DNA of 61,263 nucleotides. Source: a virus. Each line of letters begins with the position of its first letter. Within the stretch, counting starts at the first letter, position 1. The position numbers and the translations under genes are program-made. The stretch lies in IMG/VR virus record IMGVR_UViG_3300045432_000021, positions 1 to 61,263 of that record; one strand, given 5' to 3'. The notes beneath the pieces were generated by a model. The model did not search any database and was not told where the DNA came from. It worked only from the letters and a program-made list of their open reading frames with translations. This document shows, piece by piece, positions 42,754 to 51,423 of this stretch.

Positions 42754-43473
42754 CTACTTATTAGATATCCATGTATCAGGAGTACTAACAGCGTAATGTG
42801 AGAATGCAAAAGATACTGTCTTCTTCCAATCACCCTCTGTTAACTCTCCATAACTCACTTCATCACCTCCAACGTTAAAAGGTACAGCGTTATAAAAATC
42901 AATCTGTTTACGAGGCTCAAGCTTACCAGCTGACTCTCCGTTATAAGAGCTTTTATCTTTTGTATATAAAACAACAGTTATATTACACTTAATATCCTCT
43001 TCACCATTTTCATCTTCAATTAAGCCTCTGTGAGAGCTAGCAATAATCCAGGGCTTTATAAAATAATCCACTATATCAATATTTGTCTCAAGAAAGGTTA
43101 TATCTATCTTATTAGAACTGCCATAAGGATTTCTCTCATTACCTATATAACCTTGAATAAAGCCTCCCATATTGCCGATACTCTGAGTAGATATACCGAA
43201 TGACTCGTTTGGAAAGGCTATATTTTGAGCTACTAATAACCCAAAATTATTAGTACTCTCACTTTGCTCCGCTAACTGCGTAGTATTTATTCTCCACGAG
43301 TTAGGGGATGATCTTTCGTACTTTGAGAGTACTCTATTTATATTCCTACCTATATCTACAAGAGTTCTAGTCCCTCGAGCTGTAAAATTTACCGTCCAAA
43401 GAAACTTTAACGGTAAATCATTCTTCCAGTCTCGAAATAAATTTAATCTAGAACTTGTAGGAGATGCGGCCAC
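42754..43473 (-). CDS. Tail-tube-fold protein (tube initiator or paralogue of gp19)
   Basis: 239 residues, GTG start immediately after the gp19 stop. PLKFLWTVNFTARG, then SSNKIDITFLETNIDIVDYF and IKPWIIASSHRG fit the tail tube/initiator fold. The segment RKQIDFYNAVPFNVGG resembles the 'AFP' strand of tube proteins. It may be a gp48/gp54-like cap or a second tube subunit. Directly downstream of gp19 in the same operon. Confidence 0.68.
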   Translation of the reverse strand: MAASPTSSRLNLFRDWKNDLPLKFLWTVNFTARGTRTLVDIGRNINRVLSKYERSSPNSWRINTTQLAEQSESTNNFGLLVAQNIAFPNESFGISTQSIGNMGGFIQGYIGNERNPYGSSNKIDITFLETNIDIVDYFIKPWIIASSHRGLIEDENGEEDIKCNITVVLYTKDKSSYNGESAGKLEPRKQIDFYNAVPFNVGGDEVSYGELTEGDWKKTVSFAFSHYAVSTPDTWISNK

Positions 43474-44040
43474 TTATCGTTGTGTTGGACCTCCAAAGCC
43501 AGCCTCTGTTGAAGTATAGAAGTGATATGCAATTGTTACACCTATATCAACAGTCGCTCCGACACCGGCTGACATATTATACTCGATATTACTTATAGTA
43601 CGTATTGACGCTCCATGTAATTTATATTCAGTGATTGGATCTAAGTTTTTACTGAGTTGTGATAAGAGAATATAGGAGTCGCTATTAGGAGTTTTATAGG
43701 CTCCCGTCGAAGTTACATCATTGAATATATTACGTGAACCACTTTCAAAATAGCTCCTTAACAAACTTTTCTCATCAAGGAAAAATGTTAAATTATAAGC
43801 ATCAGAACCGGGATATGTAACACTACCTGGCACATTGAATGGCAGTCCCATATATGGGACTGGAACGTTACCAATAGCCCGTCCTGGTAAGGCAGCTGCC
43901 TTAGCGTAAACAAGGTCATCGGGTTCTAGTCCATTTAGACCTTCTAGTTGAATTCCAGTCACACGAAAAAGGAAGTCACGTGAAAAGTCTCTATCAGTAG
44001 CTACTTTGTAAAATTTTTGAATGTCTTGTGATATAGGCAT
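43474..44040 (-). CDS. gp19: Tail tube protein gp19
   Basis: 188 residues (T4 gp19 163). SRDFLFRVTGIQLEGLNG, LVYAKAAALPGRAIGNVPVP and NVPGSVTYPGSDAYNLTFFL match the gp19 tube subunit pattern, which stacks as hexameric rings inside the sheath. A perfect TATAAATA lies 5 nt before the ATG and a strong hairpin terminator separates it from gp18. Confidence 0.9.
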   Translation of the reverse strand: MPISQDIQKFYKVATDRDFSRDFLFRVTGIQLEGLNGLEPDDLVYAKAAALPGRAIGNVPVPYMGLPFNVPGSVTYPGSDAYNLTFFLDEKSLLRSYFESGSRNIFNDVTSTGAYKTPNSDSYILLSQLSKNLDPITEYKLHGASIRTISNIEYNMSAGVGATVDIGVTIAYHFYTSTEAGFGGPTQR

Positions 44041-44045
44041 ACTAT

Positions 44046-44053
44046 TATTTATA
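44046..44053 (-). promoter_or_regulatory. Late box TATAAATA, 5 nt before gp19 ATG
   Basis: Perfect consensus, just downstream of the gp18 terminator in the direction of transcription. Confidence 0.75.
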
Positions 44054-44075
44054 TCTCAACGGGTATTTTTTACAA

Positions 44076-44109
44076 AAAAATAGCAGCATTATATAATGCT
44101 GCTATTTTT
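44076..44109 (-). terminator. Bidirectional-looking terminator between gp18 and gp19
   Basis: A 15-bp perfect stem (AAAAATAGCAGCATT paired with its complement) with the loop ATAT and A/U tracts at both ends. It lies after the gp18 stop in its transcription direction and before the gp19 promoter. Confidence 0.8.
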
Positions 44110-44128
44110 CATTTTATGTGATTATGTA

Positions 44129-46489
44129 TTAGCTACCAGCTAATTCTTCAAAATTAGCATCTGTTCTTGTAGCGTAGAAGTTAACTCTAATAAACTCTGC
44201 TGTTCTGGCAGGTTTTAAGTAGATGTCTACAATTAACTCGTTATTGTCAATAACTTCTGGTGTATTGTTTCTTTCATCGCAGACGATTAAGAAGTCATAT
44301 AAACCGTCAGCAGCTTTAACTCTCTCAAAGTAAGGAATTAAGGTATTAAGTACGCGTGAGCGAGTGAATACAGTGTTATTCTCGAATACGAAGAAATTCA
44401 TTACTGATTTAGTAGCTTTTTCTAGGTATAGGAATGTTCTGCGAACATTAACTCTATCGAATGCACTTGGCTTTCTTAGAAGAGTCTTTTGACCGAATAC
44501 AACAATGCCTTGATCAGCGAAAGTAGCAATCGGATTTAGATTAATTTGATATAAGCTATCGCGTTGATGTTGATTAGGAGCAATAGCTACGTCAACAGCA
44601 TTAGTAATAACACCTCTATTAAGACCTGCTGGTGCATTCCATGGCCCAACTTCAGAATCAGTTGATACCATTTTAGCAGCGACGAAGCCGGATGGCGGTA
44701 CGTAAACAAATACTCCACTTGCATTATCTAATACTTTCAAGTAGTTAGCGTAGACTGCAGCGTACGATGTGTTGACTAATTCAAACTGATGTCGTAGAGC
44801 CCAGTAAACATCTCTTGTGAAGATTTTAGTCTTATCGGATAATATCTTGGTCTCCTTACCTGTGACTAAGATCTGTCTTAATGGATCTGCTATGAATATC
44901 ATATCACCTCGGCCACCGTCTTTAGGTGGCCCAGCAAAGATAGCAAATTTATTAAACACTGAAGTGTAAAAGTCACGTGCAGTAGTAACGCCTAAATCTG
45001 ATGCTGTGCGTAAGCTATTGATAGCTGCTACAGAATCGGTATCGTTGAAAGAATTAATACCATTACTTCTTGTAGTAGTATATATAGTGCCGAGACCACC
45101 TTCTACAAGAATATCAATATTATAAATTTCTGCGTTACGTACACCTTCAAGAGCTCTATCTACTTTATCCGGAACTTCACCAATGATTTTACCTACGTTA
45201 TTACCGTCGGTATAAGCTCCAAGAGGGAATAGAGCATCTGTAGAACCCATTGCAGCTACCATGCCATTAAGTTGAGTAGCTGATGCGCCAACAACGGCGG
45301 CATTAGCGGCATTAGCGGCAGCAAATGATGTAAGTTGTTGGGAAAGTACTCTGATCTTTTTCTTTGGAGTTCCGTCTGGATTAAGAGGTACAACAGAATT
45401 TAGATTAGATATATACGGGTTAACTAAGATTTCAATATTACGTGAACCGGCTTCAACGTTTTCTAAGAAGAAGTTGGTTGGAGGCCCATCGTTATCAGGA
45501 CGAGTACGATTAAATCCAATAGATCCGTTATAAGCTTCTTCGAAGACATAATTTAGAGCATTATTATCTACACCATTAGAGAATACAGACTGACGTAATT
45601 TAAATACCCCGAGATTAATAGTATCATCAAAGAATCTGGAATTGATATCGTATGGTACAACTTTCTCTTCTAATATTTGAGATATGCTATTCTGTATATT
45701 GCCAGGATCAGCAGAAAGAGTAAAATCTAAGCGAGTTGAAGGAATTTTTGTAAGTGCTGCTTTACCTATGCCGCCAAGGCCTCCTGATAATGAAGTTGTA
45801 TATACTTCAAGTATTGAGTTATATGCACTAGCAGGATTAACTGCAGTGTTGTCTACAACACCTATATAGTAACCATGACCTTGATTGTTAATAGTTGATT
45901 GTCCTTTATTAACTACAAGGAAAGCAGCTCCTGCAAAGAAGGCAGCTGGTGTATTAAGGGCAGAAGGTGCAGCAAATGCACTTGAAGCGTCACTCCATGT
46001 AAAGAGAGAACCATCAAGAAGCTTGCCATACTCAGTCTGAGTTAATGTAAACTGACGAGGCGCTCCAACGAAGTAGTTAAGATTACTTGAAAGAGTGTTG
46101 CTGTCGGTGTAGGAGCTGCCACCTGATAGAACTGTAAAATTGGATCCTTCTGTTTTTGTAACAGCGGCAGGGTAAGCCAAGACCGAAATATAAGAACCGA
46201 ACCCGTCACCGGTTGTAGGTCCATATGGCAATCTATTAACTAAAAGTCTAGATTGAGGACCAGCACAAGCCTTTACAGTGTGGTAAAAATATCTTTCAGC
46301 TGGTGTCTTAGGTAAGCCATATATACCTTCGAATTCTTCGATGCTGGATACTTGAACAATTTCATCAACTGGGCCTTGATCACTAAAGCCTGTGGCGTAT
46401 ATTGTGGTGCTTGGTGGTGTAGGTACTCTAGCGGAGAGATCTTTTTCAATTATCTCCACGCCGGGCGATTGTATTATTCGTTTTGACAT
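44129..46489 (-). CDS. gp18: Contractile tail sheath protein gp18
   Basis: 786 residues (T4 gp18 659). The N-terminus QSPGVEIIEKDLSARVPTPP is the conserved sheath start and the C-terminal domain (DVYWALRHQFELVNTSYAAV, LRKPSAFDRVNVRRTFLYLE, FIRVNFYATRTDANFEELAGS in two parts) is the tube-contacting core. The extra length lies in the middle, surface-exposed insertion. Expressed from TATAAATA 5 nt before the ATG. Confidence 0.96.
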   Translation of the reverse strand: MSKRIIQSPGVEIIEKDLSARVPTPPSTTIYATGFSDQGPVDEIVQVSSIEEFEGIYGLPKTPAERYFYHTVKACAGPQSRLLVNRLPYGPTTGDGFGSYISVLAYPAAVTKTEGSNFTVLSGGSSYTDSNTLSSNLNYFVGAPRQFTLTQTEYGKLLDGSLFTWSDASSAFAAPSALNTPAAFFAGAAFLVVNKGQSTINNQGHGYYIGVVDNTAVNPASAYNSILEVYTTSLSGGLGGIGKAALTKIPSTRLDFTLSADPGNIQNSISQILEEKVVPYDINSRFFDDTINLGVFKLRQSVFSNGVDNNALNYVFEEAYNGSIGFNRTRPDNDGPPTNFFLENVEAGSRNIEILVNPYISNLNSVVPLNPDGTPKKKIRVLSQQLTSFAAANAANAAVVGASATQLNGMVAAMGSTDALFPLGAYTDGNNVGKIIGEVPDKVDRALEGVRNAEIYNIDILVEGGLGTIYTTTRSNGINSFNDTDSVAAINSLRTASDLGVTTARDFYTSVFNKFAIFAGPPKDGGRGDMIFIADPLRQILVTGKETKILSDKTKIFTRDVYWALRHQFELVNTSYAAVYANYLKVLDNASGVFVYVPPSGFVAAKMVSTDSEVGPWNAPAGLNRGVITNAVDVAIAPNQHQRDSLYQINLNPIATFADQGIVVFGQKTLLRKPSAFDRVNVRRTFLYLEKATKSVMNFFVFENNTVFTRSRVLNTLIPYFERVKAADGLYDFLIVCDERNNTPEVIDNNELIVDIYLKPARTAEFIRVNFYATRTDANFEELAGS

Positions 46490-46494
46490 ACAAA

Positions 46495-46502
46495 TATTTA
46501 TA
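46495..46502 (-). promoter_or_regulatory. Late box TATAAATA, 5 nt before gp18 ATG
   Basis: Perfect consensus for the sheath gene. Confidence 0.75.
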
Positions 46503-46525
46503 GTTTTGCTGCCCTTTTTTTAATT

Positions 46526-47104
46526 TTATGTATTTAAAAGTTCGGTATGTAACTGAGAGTAGACGAATGTAAATGACGATTGTATCTCTAACCCGTCTCT
46601 ATAGTTGTATGTTATACCACCAATGGCTGTTGGAAAAGCTTTTGTGTAGGTAAATTTAATTCTATTATTTTCAAATTCATCTAACCCATAGATAGATATA
46701 TTGGATTGATAGTCAAGAAATACATCATCATCTATAAGATTAGTTTTATCAAAGGTACCAGATTTTTCGTCGTGTAATAGATTTAACCACTTGTATATAA
46801 CCCAGTAGTTATTATATTCATTATCTATAGTAAAATTAACAGTTACAGGAGGATATGGACTTTTAGAATGAGATGAATTATAAAGTGTACTACCGGTATA
46901 TCTTATCTCTAAAGCCGGTACAACAATCTCTGGTACAATTGTTCCGTACACGGATAACTGCATTGAGTCTTCCTTTATAGTGGAATTTGATCTTTCATGC
47001 TTTTTGTTTATTTTACGTAGAGCAGCAGGTATGTTAAATACCATGCGAAATTTATCTGCACGAGACTTGTTAAGTGTTGACTGCTGGTAAAAGTTAGAAG
47101 ACAT
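46526..47104 (-). CDS. Tail-tube-fold protein between terminase and sheath genes
   Basis: 192 residues from the ATG at 47104, chosen because TCTAAATA ends 5 nt before it; the frame is open upstream into gp17. VVPALEIRYTGSTLYNSSHS, NNYWVIYKWLNLLHDEKSG and TKAFPTAIGGITYNYRDG follow the tube/tail-terminator fold, with a C-terminal strand TFVYSQL. It could be a tube paralogue or a tail terminator; I cannot decide. Confidence 0.68.
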   Translation of the reverse strand: MSSNFYQQSTLNKSRADKFRMVFNIPAALRKINKKHERSNSTIKEDSMQLSVYGTIVPEIVVPALEIRYTGSTLYNSSHSKSPYPPVTVNFTIDNEYNNYWVIYKWLNLLHDEKSGTFDKTNLIDDDVFLDYQSNISIYGLDEFENNRIKFTYTKAFPTAIGGITYNYRDGLEIQSSFTFVYSQLHTELLNT

Positions 47105-47109
47105 ATTTA

Positions 47110-47117
47110 TATTTAGA
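47110..47117 (-). promoter_or_regulatory. Late-type box TCTAAATA, 5 nt before ATG 47104
   Basis: Decides the ATG 47104 start of the tube-fold gene. Confidence 0.5.
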
Positions 47118-47118
47118 A

Positions 47119-48825
47119 TTAACCTAGTTGAACCCAACCAGTTGATAGTAGATCATCTAAGTCACTTGTGTCTTCTGTATCTTCCATACCGAACACTACA
47201 GCTCCAAGGCCAGCAGTACTACTACCTGCAATCTCGTTATCCAGATATATAGAGGTAGGGTCTTCAAACATCTTTAAGCCAAAATCCATAGGTTCTATAG
47301 CAGATGGTTTACCATAAGCGTCTAGCTCTAATATATCAAAAAATCTTTCAGTTATTTCTTTCTCGAGAATAAACAGAGCATATATCAAGGACATTACTCG
47401 ATCGTCATGAGTTGTACCTCTTGCTTTCCATACACCATTAGGATGTCTAACAAAGTCTTTTAACTCTTTAAGTGTATCTATATCTTTAAATTCAACGCTT
47501 CTCACTTCATTTACAAAATATCTCATATTCATAACACCTTTGTATTTGGTGTTAGTATGAGCAATCATACCCATTTGAGTTTTATCTCGATTAGCAACTT
47601 TTGCACCATATGAAACCACCTTCTCATAACCTATGTCATAAACTAATCTATCTACAACCTGAGCGCCACAATTATTACGCTCAATTAAAGCCAGAGGACT
47701 ACCCCAGTTTCTTAAGATAGAATGTAACTTATTTGTAAATTCGAGAGGTGCTATCATTCTATTATGATATACAGCTACTTGCTTAATAGCTTTTAAATCA
47801 GTTATATCAAGTATCTGTATTACACTAGCATCAATACCAACACCTTCTGAAATATCAACACCTACTACATATAATTTATCTGGATCTGGTTCTTCCCATA
47901 TTCTATAATGACCTTCGTCTAGAATGATCTTTGGATCACAGCATGATTGAGATAGATCGTAAAATAGACCTTCATCAATAGATGAGTCACCAGTTGATAA
48001 AAATTGACACTCAAACTCTTGAAGAAAAGACTCCATACTACCAAGCGCCTTTACCTGTTCCTGCTTCCAGTTTTCATCTCTACCTGGTACATCTGACCAT
48101 ATAACTCTCTCATAAACAAACCCGTTATCTCCTTTCTCAGCTCCGTCATATAGTCTATGAAATAGATTACCAGTACCGTTAGGGGTAGATGCTATTAGCA
48201 CTTTAGACTTTTTAGAGCGTGAAATGGTTGGAAACACCGATCTCCAAAAGTCCTCTAAGATAGACTGAGGTTCTACGAAGCCCATTTCGTCAACAATTAG
48301 ACAGTTAATAGAAGCGCCTCGAGCAGCAGATCCAGTTGTAGTGCTAATACCGATACGGGAACCGTTTTCAAATTCGCAAGATGTCTTACCGTATTCTTTA
48401 ACACCAGGCTTTAACCAGTTTGGTAACTCTTCATATGCTAGCCTAACTCTTCTAAAGATTTCAATTGCAGTCGCTTCTTTATTTGCTACTATAATAATAT
48501 TCTGATAGTCATTAAAGCAAGCAACCCATAAAGCGTAAATTGATAGCATGGTTGTCTTACCTACCTGTCGTGACGCTAATAAGATAACATTTCTATTGTC
48601 TCTTAGAGTACGTAGCATTTTTTTCTGAAAAGGAAATAGTTCGATTACAACCTTACCTTCATCAGGATCGATAATATAGAAAAAGTTCTCTGCAAAGTGT
48701 AAGAGATTAGCCTTACTCTTTTTGAGATGGTGTACCATGTCCTTTGTATATTCACCTTTCCAGTGTTTGTTAGGTAAATTAGGATTTCCTAAATAGTATT
48801 CATTTTTAGTAATATTAGAGGACAT
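47119..48825 (-). CDS. gp17: Terminase large subunit gp17
   Basis: 568 residues (T4 610). ATPase motifs: Walker A SRQVGKTT (85-92), Walker B CLIVDE (175-180) and coupling motif STPNGTGN (213-220). Nuclease domain of the RNase H fold: VVGVDISEG (Asp323), ALIERNNCG (Glu) and HDDRVMSLIYALF (Asp). The enzyme powers DNA into the prohead and cuts the concatemer. Its end lies 14 nt upstream of the next gene start; the ATG faces the divergent scaffold gene. Confidence 0.97.
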   Translation of the reverse strand: MSSNITKNEYYLGNPNLPNKHWKGEYTKDMVHHLKKSKANLLHFAENFFYIIDPDEGKVVIELFPFQKKMLRTLRDNRNVILLASRQVGKTTMLSIYALWVACFNDYQNIIIVANKEATAIEIFRRVRLAYEELPNWLKPGVKEYGKTSCEFENGSRIGISTTTGSAARGASINCLIVDEMGFVEPQSILEDFWRSVFPTISRSKKSKVLIASTPNGTGNLFHRLYDGAEKGDNGFVYERVIWSDVPGRDENWKQEQVKALGSMESFLQEFECQFLSTGDSSIDEGLFYDLSQSCCDPKIILDEGHYRIWEEPDPDKLYVVGVDISEGVGIDASVIQILDITDLKAIKQVAVYHNRMIAPLEFTNKLHSILRNWGSPLALIERNNCGAQVVDRLVYDIGYEKVVSYGAKVANRDKTQMGMIAHTNTKYKGVMNMRYFVNEVRSVEFKDIDTLKELKDFVRHPNGVWKARGTTHDDRVMSLIYALFILEKEITERFFDILELDAYGKPSAIEPMDFGLKMFEDPTSIYLDNEIAGSSTAGLGAVVFGMEDTEDTSDLDDLLSTGWVQLG

Positions 48826-48829
48826 TTTG

Positions 48830-48837
48830 TATAAATA
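48830..48837 (+). promoter_or_regulatory. Late box TATAAATA, 5 nt before ATG 48843
   Basis: Perfect consensus between the divergent gp17 and scaffold-like genes. Confidence 0.75.
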
Positions 48838-48842
48838 GTTAT

Positions 48843-49904
48843 ATGTCGAAATCTAAAAGTAAAGAATTTAATTTGCTAGGTGATGTTTATGGTAGTATCC
48901 TTAATAAAGTAAAGACGGTTAACGAAGGTGTAAACGAGATTGGTGATGCTCCTTTACAGGCTGGAGGTCCTCTTGAAAAGTCAGGATTTAGTAATAAAGT
49001 AATTGATAGAAGAACTTTGAAAGGTAAGGGAAAAGGAAAAGAATTAGAGAATTTTTATAACATTAATAACCTATCAGAAGAAGACGAAGAAGGTTGTAAG
49101 CATGCAGCTGAAGGTTGTGATTGCGACGATTGTGCTCAGTGTAGAGCTAATCAAAACAAAGAAGAAGATGAAGAGAGCAAAATGAAGGGTGTAGATGGAA
49201 AGGCTTGCTGGAAGGGTTATAAACAAATGGGGACTAAGAAGAAAGGTGGTAAGACTGTAGATAATTGTGTTAAGGAAGAAGTTGAAGAAAGTTTGAAAGA
49301 AAGTAGAAAAATAGCCCGCAAAAGCCTAAATAATTTTATGAGACAAAAATCCGTATTCGACAGACTATACGCCAATGTTATGAAAGAATCTTTCGGCATG
49401 CCGGGAGGTCAATCTGGTAGCCCTTATGGTGATGAAGCAGAGGAGGGTAATGACCTCGATGCTCTTGGCCTTGATGAAGTAACCCCTGATGACGAATTAG
49501 GCGGCGAAGGAGAAGGAGATGAAGTTTCCTTCACTCTTGACCGTGCAACTGCTGAAAAACTCCATGAGGTTCTTGGAGCTGTATTAGGTGGCGATATGGG
49601 TGAGATGGAAGATGAAGGCGGTGATGAAGGTGAAGGCGAATTTGGTGAAGAAGGTGGAATGGAAATGGGCGAAGAAGACGAAGAAGAATTAGGTCACGCT
49701 GGTGTTAATGCTAAATACAATGACGGAAAAAGCAATAAAGTTGGTAATCTAAAACCTGTAACCGGTGCTGCATCATCTAAATATACCGATAAAGTTGGTA
49801 ATGACGGTGATTTAGGCCACACTGGTGTTAATGCTAAATACAACGACGGAAAAAGCAATAAAGTTGGTACTCATAAAACCGGTAAATCAGCTTTCGAACA
49901 ATAA
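48843..49904 (+). CDS. Scaffold or prohead-core-like acidic protein with repeats
   Basis: 353 residues. It has an acidic Glu/Gly-rich core (residues 225-285) and two copies of LGHxGVNAKYNDGKSNKVG near the end, from a 58-bp direct repeat. Residues about 113-145 hold KGVDGKACWKGYKQMGTKKK and GGKTVDNCVK, a short motif seen in many phage proteins of unknown role. Basic start and acidic body fit a prohead core or internal protein. A perfect TATAAATA ends 5 nt before the ATG, and a terminator follows the stop. Confidence 0.7.
   Translation: MSKSKSKEFNLLGDVYGSILNKVKTVNEGVNEIGDAPLQAGGPLEKSGFSNKVIDRRTLKGKGKGKELENFYNINNLSEEDEEGCKHAAEGCDCDDCAQCRANQNKEEDEESKMKGVDGKACWKGYKQMGTKKKGGKTVDNCVKEEVEESLKESRKIARKSLNNFMRQKSVFDRLYANVMKESFGMPGGQSGSPYGDEAEEGNDLDALGLDEVTPDDELGGEGEGDEVSFTLDRATAEKLHEVLGAVLGGDMGEMEDEGGDEGEGEFGEEGGMEMGEEDEEELGHAGVNAKYNDGKSNKVGNLKPVTGAASSKYTDKVGNDGDLGHTGVNAKYNDGKSNKVGTHKTGKSAFEQ
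49689..49746. repeat. 58-bp direct repeat, copy 1 (scaffold-like gene)
   Basis: Encodes LGHAGVNAKYNDGKSNKVG; the second copy at 49812 differs at a few positions. Confidence 0.9.
49812..49869. repeat. 58-bp direct repeat, copy 2 (scaffold-like gene)
   Basis: Encodes LGHTGVNAKYNDGKSNKVG near the C-terminus. Confidence 0.9.
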
Positions 49905-49926
49905 ACTAAATAAAAGGAAATAATAC

Positions 49927-49959
49927 AAGCCTAATGGTGAAAGCCATTAGGCTTTTTTT
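49927..49959 (+). terminator. Rho-independent terminator after the scaffold-like gene
   Basis: An 11-bp perfect stem (AAGCCTAATGG), loop TGAAAG and a run of seven T. It ends the transcript 23 nt after the stop codon. Confidence 0.9.
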
Positions 49960-49960
49960 G

Positions 49961-49968
49961 TATAAATA
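49961..49968 (+). promoter_or_regulatory. Late box TATAAATA, 6 nt before ATG 49975
   Basis: Directly follows the U-tract of the terminator at 49927-49959. Confidence 0.72.
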
Positions 49969-49974
49969 ATAATA

Positions 49975-50313
49975 ATGATTGCTTTTAAAGATTTTATAAT
50001 CGAATATTATAAAGGTGACCCAATTGTTAATCCGAGGATGACAAACGGTAAAGACCCTAATAGAGTTCTAAGTAGAATTAATCAGAATACTGTTAATAAA
50101 ACTTACAGTCATAAAGATCCAGTGGTTGATAATATAGTGAGTGGTAAGGCACAATCGCTTAAGTTGTCCGGTCAACCACTAATGGCTCTACTCGCCAAAT
50201 ATGATATTACATTTAGTCCAGGTGAGACTAAGGTTTTAGGCAATTCTGCAGTAGAGGTTGAAATGTCAGAAGATGTTTTAGGTAACACAGGAGTTTTTAG
50301 AAAACGCATATGA
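49975..50313 (+). CDS. Small unknown protein upstream of neck gene
   Basis: 112 residues. MIAFKDFIIEYY then a Lys/Asn-rich segment and an extended acidic end. No family recognised. TATAAATA ends 6 nt before the ATG, placed right after the terminator of the previous gene, so it begins a new late transcript. Overlaps gp14 start by 4 nt. Confidence 0.72.
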   Translation: MIAFKDFIIEYYKGDPIVNPRMTNGKDPNRVLSRINQNTVNKTYSHKDPVVDNIVSGKAQSLKLSGQPLMALLAKYDITFSPGETKVLGNSAVEVEMSEDVLGNTGVFRKRI

Positions 50314-51389
50314 GCTGTAATACAACGAGACAAGATTGTGACCCGGCTAGTATTTTTGCAGCGAATGCTAATCCAGCGTGTTCGCAGTTTTTTAATCCGG
50401 AAACCTTTCAAGCTGAGCAATTAATATATGACAACTCGTTTAAGGATCTTATTAATAGCTATGGAGTACCTATTTACTATTACGTCAATACTTTTAATTT
50501 AAGTAATGCAGATACTTTATACGGTCAGCATGCATTGAGCAGGTTTAATGGACCACATTCATTGCAGATGTATATTGAGTTATCTGAGAATTCTATAAGT
50601 CTATCTAAATTTGGATATGCAGCAGGAGATGATTTAACAGGATATTTACACATAACAACCTTTACAGATACTCTATCACCGGCTGTTAATTATGCTAGCT
50701 TTAATCAATCTATTGAACCAAAAGCAGGTGACTTAATTGAAGTTATTACACTTGGATGTGATAGACCAAATGGAAGAGGTGTTAAAGTATTTGAGATTAC
50801 AGAAAGAGTAGATCAAGATGTATCTGCGTTAAACCCGCTTATGGGTCACTATGTGTATAGATTGAGAGCTAAGAGATATGAATTCTCCTTCGAACCTAAT
50901 GCTCCTCAAGAGCCTGTCAATGATCAAGTTTATGAGAATAAATTTGTTAGTATAGCTGCAACTACTGTCAATGGTATAAAGATTTACTGGGGACCGGTAA
51001 CAGAGGTTAGTAGCATTTATAATCAATATACCTACCTTGATGGTCAAATGTACCTGACTGTAGGTAATTATAACCTATCATGGCTTGCTATAGAATTTGT
51101 ACCAGGTGCTCAGGATGTAGTTCCAGCAACTGACAATACATTACTCTACAACAGTACTAGCTATGTTACACTTAAACAAGGCAGTAAGTACTACAAGTGG
51201 AATGTATATGAAGAGCCTCTTGCACACAGTGCTTTAAACTATGACCCAACGCAAGGTACAATACACGAGATTGCAAGTCAACTAGTAATTAAAGATAAAA
51301 CCTATGATAGCGATATTGATGAGAGCTCCAAGAACGATGTATTGGATATGAATTCAAACAATACTGATATTTACGGCACATATTACTAA
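50310..51389 (+). CDS. gp14: Neck protein gp14-like (head completion)
   Basis: 359 residues (T4 gp14 256). The pattern IYDNSFKDLINSYGVPIYYY, LYGQHALSRF, LQMYIELSENSISLSKFGY, then AGDLIEVITL matches T4 gp14 (ESIQMRGVECYYVPREY...IFGED...F.NFGM..EGDLIYFP). gp14 and gp13 close the head neck. A gp13 is not in the window. The 100 extra residues form a C-terminal beta domain. Confidence 0.82.
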   Translation: MSCNTTRQDCDPASIFAANANPACSQFFNPETFQAEQLIYDNSFKDLINSYGVPIYYYVNTFNLSNADTLYGQHALSRFNGPHSLQMYIELSENSISLSKFGYAAGDDLTGYLHITTFTDTLSPAVNYASFNQSIEPKAGDLIEVITLGCDRPNGRGVKVFEITERVDQDVSALNPLMGHYVYRLRAKRYEFSFEPNAPQEPVNDQVYENKFVSIAATTVNGIKIYWGPVTEVSSIYNQYTYLDGQMYLTVGNYNLSWLAIEFVPGAQDVVPATDNTLLYNSTSYVTLKQGSKYYKWNVYEEPLAHSALNYDPTQGTIHEIASQLVIKDKTYDSDIDESSKNDVLDMNSNNTDIYGTYY

Positions 51390-51399
51390 TTGACTTTAT

Positions 51400-51417
51400 A
51401 ACGAACTACAATACAAT
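51400..51417 (+). promoter_or_regulatory. AACGAACT-N4-TACAAT promoter for the RecB-like nuclease
   Basis: Perfect AACGAACT element, 4-nt spacer, -10 TACAAT ending 6 nt before the ATG. Confidence 0.65.
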
Positions 51418-51423
51418 TGTTTT

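Noticed and set aside
48826-48842. Minus-strand late promoter for gp17
   Set aside because: The strand opposite the TATAAATA box reads TATTTATA, so no proper box exists for gp17 there; its promoter was not found.
49217-49399. Minus-strand frame inside the scaffold-like gene
   Set aside because: Shadow of a Lys/Glu-rich coding strand with no start signal.
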